A stretch of DNA of 64,000 nt from Magnaporthiopsis rhizophila (Eukaryota; Ascomycota; Sordariomycetes; Magnaporthales; Magnaporthaceae). Location of the stretch: NCBI GenBank assembly GCA_003049465.1, contig PYSS01000070.1:65745-129744 (forward strand). The letters are read 5' to 3'. The position numbers and the translations under genes were made by a program. Positions 59,601 to 64,000 of this stretch are shown here, one piece after another; the first letter of the stretch is position 1; each line of letters begins with the position of its first letter. Below the pieces are notes generated by a model that worked only from the letters and a program-made list of their open reading frames with translations, ran no database searches and was not told where the DNA came from.

Positions 59601-61332
59601 ATTGAGAGAAGGCTGGTAAGGAGAGACTGCACCTGTTGGATGCCACGTTCCCCAAAGAGGCCTGCAGTCTGTCCCCGCCTTTCGTCTAGGAATGCACACA
59701 ACACACGGGAGATTGTATGAAACTGTGAAGCCTGCGCAACAAAAGTCCATCGAGTAATGCTGCTTCATCTGAGAGGACTGAGCAACTGACTACCCTCCAT
59801 CTAGAACCACCCGTTTCGTTTGCTCCTTCGCCATGTCCATGTCGTAGGATTGGGCCGATCCAGTGTGTGCCCTGGCTTACCGGAAAATGAATCGGCGGGT
59901 GGGGCGCGGCGACTCAAATGCTTCCACTTCCATGCATTCTATCCGCCTGTCGCTCACCTATTACAGCGGCCATGCTCCGCCAGGGCGCACCGTACCCCGA
60001 GAGTCCGCCCGGGGCTGCACGCGACAGGATCGATCTGCATACACTCGAGCAAGTATGCATGCGGAACTAATGTATGTGCACTCCATATGCAATCGCTTGC
60101 GACCCAATGGCCGTTGGCGGGTAATACACGCCTATCAGGTAATTTGGCAGGATCGATGACACCACGAAGGGCCCATTTGCTCGCCCGCTAATCCCTTGTC
60201 GGCTCAATCGACCTGCCCTCGATGGTCGGAAGGCTGGGGACTTTGTGCCGAGGCCAGAAGTAGGTAGGCACTCTTTACCCTTCCACGCCTCCAGCTCGCA
60301 CACCATTTATCACATCGATTCACGCACGCCTGTCTGTTGGCAGCGTACCTTCGCCCACGAGCAGGGAGGTGGCAAAGCGAGGTGTGGTTGCGCCCGCCCC
60401 AAAAAATCGCGACATCAGCTGCACATTGGATTTCGCTGCGACGGCCAACCTCCGCTCGCACGGTAACCCCACCCCCGGTCAGGACCGGGGTCTTGGTCGT
60501 CAGCACATCAGTCAATCGCATCCACACCCTAAAACAATCCTTGAAGCTGGTGTTTCTTTGGGGGCCGGCGAGCCAGGTAGGGATCATAACCCGCCGGGAC
60601 CAGCTCTGGCCCGACGTTGCGCTTCCCGCGGACGATGGCCGTCTTAATGCCTCCCCTCTCCGCCGCTCCGTCCCATCTCTTTCCCTCCACTGCAGCGAAC
60701 CGCCGCCCGTCTGCGCACCTGTTCGTCCTAATATTGCTGTTCTCGGATCGCGTCACTTGATAGCCCGTCAACGACCCCTTCAGAGGCGCCCCGGCTGCGA
60801 AGGATAAAAGCAATTGGCCTGCGTTTCGATGAGCCGTACCGAACTTAATCCCGCCACGCTATCCCTGTCTTGTGCCCGTCGACCACCGCTCGAAGTCAGC
60901 CTTGGCGGAACCGCGAAACCGCCCATTCGCCAAGCGAGTCGAACCGAACCCTGACGTCCTTCCCGTCTTCCATCCAGAAATCGCTCCTTCGCTGTCACTC
61001 TTCTTGGAAAAGCACACATTTTAATTTGTTTATTACTTTTTTTTTTTTTTTTTTTTTTCATCTTCTCCTTCCTCTTCACTTTCTTTCCCTTTTGCTTCTG
61101 CGATCCTCTTCACTGTCCTGCGCGAGCTTGACTCGGCCCTGCACTGCGGTCGCACAGCGGCCGGAACCCCCTACCTGCTTGCTCTGGACGCCGTCGTTAT
61201 AATCAACAGCATTGCGAATGCGGCCGCCGCACCACCGTCCGTCATCCACCTGTGCGCCCGTCCCGAGGCGGATTCCCGAGACAGGGCCATAATTCTAGCC
61301 CAATCACGCCATAGGCTCCCCTATGATTCAAA
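56665..61332. other. 4.7-kb gene-poor stretch
   Basis: The longest gene-free segment. Frames on both strands are short, break often and show no domain. On the minus strand at about 57429-57670 an open run of roughly 80 codons, not starting at ATG, is Thr-rich (VVLFGTTIGNTISKTTSL) and could be the last exon of a decayed secreted-protein gene. T22 lies at 61037-61058, in the probable promoter or 5' UTR of the CreB gene. I see no inverted terminal repeats, long terminal repeats or transposase/reverse-transcriptase motifs. Confidence 0.5.
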
Positions 61333-63888
61333 ATGGCGAGCTTTTTTAAGCATCTAAAATCCGGCGCAGTAGGTGTCCCCGTCCTGCCCACCGCGTGGCT
61401 ACGCTTGGAGAAAACGGCTTGCGCGAGCCCGCTTATCGGGCTCTGCATCTCTTTGATCACCACTGACTTTGGCCGCCTCTACACAGGGCTCGTCGGGATC
61501 CTCGGCTAATGCCGCGGCAGGCAAGAAAAAGGAGGAGCCGGCTCCAGAGCTGACACCTCTAGAGAAAATGCTGCAAAATGCCGGGCCTATCCGCGATGAC
61601 GGAGGCGACAAGTTCTTTGGTCTAGAAAATGTATGGTGCTCACACGTGTATACGCCCGCCCATGGAGGCTCTTACCAGCCGCTGCTCTCTGCTAACCACC
61701 GTCTCCTGGCAAATAGTTTGGAAACACATGGTGCCGACCCTCCTCACCCGAGCCCCGAGCTGACCTCATGCCTGAGCTCCCTTGACTGACTTGCGTGTCA
61801 CAAAGTTACTGTAACTCGATCGTACAAGCATTATACTACTCCGAGGCTTTCCGAGAAAACGTTGTCAACTACCCGCCATTGTCCCCGTCCGATACCCCGA
61901 ATGGCAAGCGCGCCAAGGTCAATGTGCAAATAAGACCGCCTATAGCCAGCGAAGACCAGTCGTCCTCAGGCAAGAAGATGACGGCCGCGCAGGCCCTCGA
62001 GCAAAGGAAAAAGATAAACGCGGGACAAGGCTTGCCCTTGCGACCCGAGGACAAGCCCGATTCGCCCGAGTACAAGAAGAAGCAGGCGATGCTGAAGGGG
62101 CCTGTACTGGAGCTGGCACAGGAAAACTCGACCGCATACGGGATGCAGGAGAGCACATTCACTGGCCTCAAGGATGTGTTCATGGCCCTCATCGAGAGCG
62201 AAACAAGAACTGGCGTCCTGAGTCCGCAGCGCTTCCTCGAGATATTCAAGCGAGATAACGAGATGTTCCGCAACTCGATGCATCAGGACGCACACGAGTT
62301 CTACGGCCTCGTGCTGAACGACGTCATCTCTAACGTCGAGGCAAATGCCAGGAAGCTTCGAGAGCTAGAGGAGGCAAGAGCCAAGGACCCCTTGGCGCAA
62401 TCGGCAGAAAAGGCCCTGAGCGCCTCCGCGAACGCTTTGACACGGCCGCAACCGGTGGCCAGGCCACCCGGCACGGGATGGGTTCACGACATATTCGAGG
62501 GCCTGCTAACTTCGGAGACCAAGTGCCTTACCTGTGAAACCGCCTCTCAGAGGGATGAGACGTTTCTGGATCTGTCTATCGATCTAGAAGAGCATTCGTC
62601 CGTCACGGCCTGTCTCCAGAAATTCTCAGCCGAGGAGATGCTCTGCGAGAGGAACAAGTTCCACTGCGACCACTGCGGCGGGCTTCAGGAGGCTGAGAAG
62701 CGCATGAAGGTCAAGAGGCTTCCCAAGGTCCTCGCGCTGCACCTGAAGCGTTTCAAGTACACAGAGGATTACAGCCGGCTCCAGAAGCTGTTCCACCGAG
62801 TAGTGTACCCTTACCAGCTCAGGATGTTCAACACCACACCCGACGCCGCAGACCCGGACCGAGTCTACGAGCTCTACGCTGTCGTGGTTCACATTGGCCC
62901 CAACGCGCTGCACGGCCACTACGTGTCAGTCATAAAGACGCCTGGCCGTGGCTGGCTGTTGTTTGACGACGAGATGGTCGAGCCCGTCGACAAGCACTTT
63001 GTCCGCAACTTCTTCGGTGACAAGCCAGGGAACACAGCGTGCGCCTATGTGCTCTTCTACCAGGAGACGACGCTAGAGAAGGTCATGGCAGAGCAGGATG
63101 CTGAAGGGTTGGAGGAGATCAAGCTGGCAACCCAGACAGCAGACCTTGCGACGGAGCAGCCCAACGGGACCGCAGTTCCTCTAACGAAACAGGTCACGAC
63201 TCCTATACAGCCGGTCGAGGAGCACGATGCGCTCGCCGCCCTGGATCACGCCATCACGGTGCCAAATGGCTCTGTCGTCCCGCCGCCCGTTGTACCACCG
63301 TCTACTCACCCGCTTGCGGCCGCTCCTCCACCCGTGCCGGCTACGGTCAAGCAGACCAAGGAAGAGAAGGAGCGGGAAAAGAAGGAGCAAAAGGCGCAAG
63401 AAAAGGCCAAAAGGTTGGCGGAGAAGGAGCTGGCTAAGCTCGAGGAGAAGCAGAGGAAGGAAAAAGAACAACGGCAGAAATCGGCGCGAAAGAGCGAGCT
63501 CGACGACGTGAGGAAGGCTCTACAGGCGAGCAAGCAGACAGCAGCCGAGGACGAGGACAAGCAGAGGAAGGAGAATGGCTCGTCGTCTTTGAAGGACATC
63601 AGCAATGGCAACGGCACAGCGGACAGGAAACTGTCCTCGAGCGCCGTCAGCGGACTCATCAACCGATCCAAGACGGTTGGAGGCATGTCTCGCAGGAGCT
63701 TCGCTTTCCTCAACAAGGACAAGGACAAGGACAAGGACAGAACCGAGAGCGGATCTTCAGAGTACGCCGTCTCCAATGGCACGGCGTCTTCGCCGCACAC
63801 CGAAGGGCCTATTCCCGGACCCGGGAGGATGAAGGAGAGGTTCAGCTTCAGCATCGGAAGAAAGAAGAGTCACAACCTGCTTGGATAA
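61333..63888 (+). CDS. creB: Ubiquitin carboxyl-terminal hydrolase, CreB type (USP12/46 family)
   Basis: The model is join(61333..61368, 61487..61630, 61717..61730, 61806..63888), 758 residues. Known CreB, with the WD40 protein CreC, removes ubiquitin from targets in carbon catabolite repression. Exon 1 encodes MASFFKHLKSGA, like other CreB N-termini. Exon 3 is a 14-nt microexon that supplies FGNT and two bases of catalytic Cys65; the third base comes from exon 4, giving FGNTCYCNSIVQALYYS. Zinc cysteines are C305/C308 (CLTC) and C352/C355 (CDHC). The His box is HGHYVS with His436, followed by WLLFDDEMVE. The tail has a Lys/Glu coiled coil (about 585-640), a KDKDKD repeat and a basic end, as in Aspergillus CreB. 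Without the microexon the Cys box is missing. Confidence 0.95.
61717..61730 (+). other. 14-nt microexon of creB
   Basis: The bases TTTGGAAACACATG lie between an AATAG acceptor and a GTGCCG donor. They encode Phe-Gly-Asn-Thr plus the first two bases of Cys65 and restore the universally conserved GNTC of USP Cys boxes. Flanking introns are 86 and 75 bp. The downstream acceptor is AAAG, weaker than the CAG/TAG seen elsewhere in the window. Confidence 0.9.
63715..63738 (+). repeat. AAGGAC hexanucleotide repeat in creB coding sequence
   Basis: About four units of AAGGAC encode a Lys-Asp repeat in the disordered C-terminal tail of CreB; the six-base unit keeps frame on expansion. Confidence 0.9.
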
Positions 63889-64000
63889 ACGGGACGCCAG
63901 GCGGAAGGAGCCCCGGCTTTGCCGCGACTCTATGAAGACGACCGAGCTGCGGCCACCATGATACGAAGCGGCCATTATTCTTTTTCATGCCACGTTGGCT
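63889..64000. other. 3' flank of creB
   Basis: About 110 bases after the creB stop codon to the window end; probable 3' UTR, no other feature seen. Confidence 0.4.

Noticed and set aside
61469..61789. 106-codon frame starting upstream of creB exon 2
   Set aside because: It reads through intron 1 without an ATG, and past exon 2 into intron 2; exon 1 at 61333 gives the conserved CreB N-terminus instead.

Overview
This window is nuclear DNA of a filamentous ascomycete. The genes carry short GT-AG introns (about 65 to 150 bp, a few longer), strong G/C third-position bias, and long T/A homopolymers between genes. Gene content (CFEM protein, NACHT-ankyrin NLR-like protein, a 2,189-residue Ras-association/LRR/PP2C-like adenylate cyclase, CreB deubiquitinase, ATG22, EBS-BAH-PHD protein) fits Pezizomycotina. 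The cyclase layout and general gene style suggest Sordariomycetes, possibly near Magnaporthales; that placement is inference.

I find 19 protein-coding genes with complete exon models whose phases close. 1-6.3 kb: a secreted DUF3455 protein (+) and a GPI-type CFEM protein (-). 6.3-9.7 kb: the Golgi Ca/Mn P-type ATPase PMR1. 10.4-15.0 kb: a 1,487-residue NLR-like protein with an alpha/beta-hydrolase N-domain, NACHT ATPase and ankyrin repeats, the last part built from exact 90-bp tandem units. 15.4-18.0 kb: COG4. 18.75-23 kb: a PSI-like membrane protein (+), the molybdopterin synthase small subunit (-), ribosomal protein eS28 (-) and dynamitin (+). 24-25.6 kb: an RTC4-like protein. 29.1-36.6 kb: adenylate cyclase, preceded by a 3.5-kb gene-free stretch. 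38.5-46.4 kb: a DUF3602 protein, ATG22 and a BAH-PHD protein. 48-56.7 kb: F-actin capping protein beta, an atypical SDR, a lipocalin-like protein and a CBS-pair protein (-). 61.3-63.9 kb: the CreB-type ubiquitin hydrolase, in which a 14-nt microexon carries the catalytic-cysteine motif.

Most genes are unrelated housekeeping loci: Golgi ion and vesicle traffic (PMR1, COG4), dynein/actin function (dynamitin, capping protein), nutrient and carbon signalling (adenylate cyclase, CreB), and autophagy (ATG22). I see no operon-like or biosynthetic cluster. The accessory element is the NLR-like gene. No intact transposon, CRISPR array or rRNA is visible. One degenerate tRNA-like structure lies near 39.6 kb. 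Two N runs (3030 and 38162-38174) sit inside homopolymers and mark unresolved sequence. The largest gene-free stretch is 56.7-61.3 kb.
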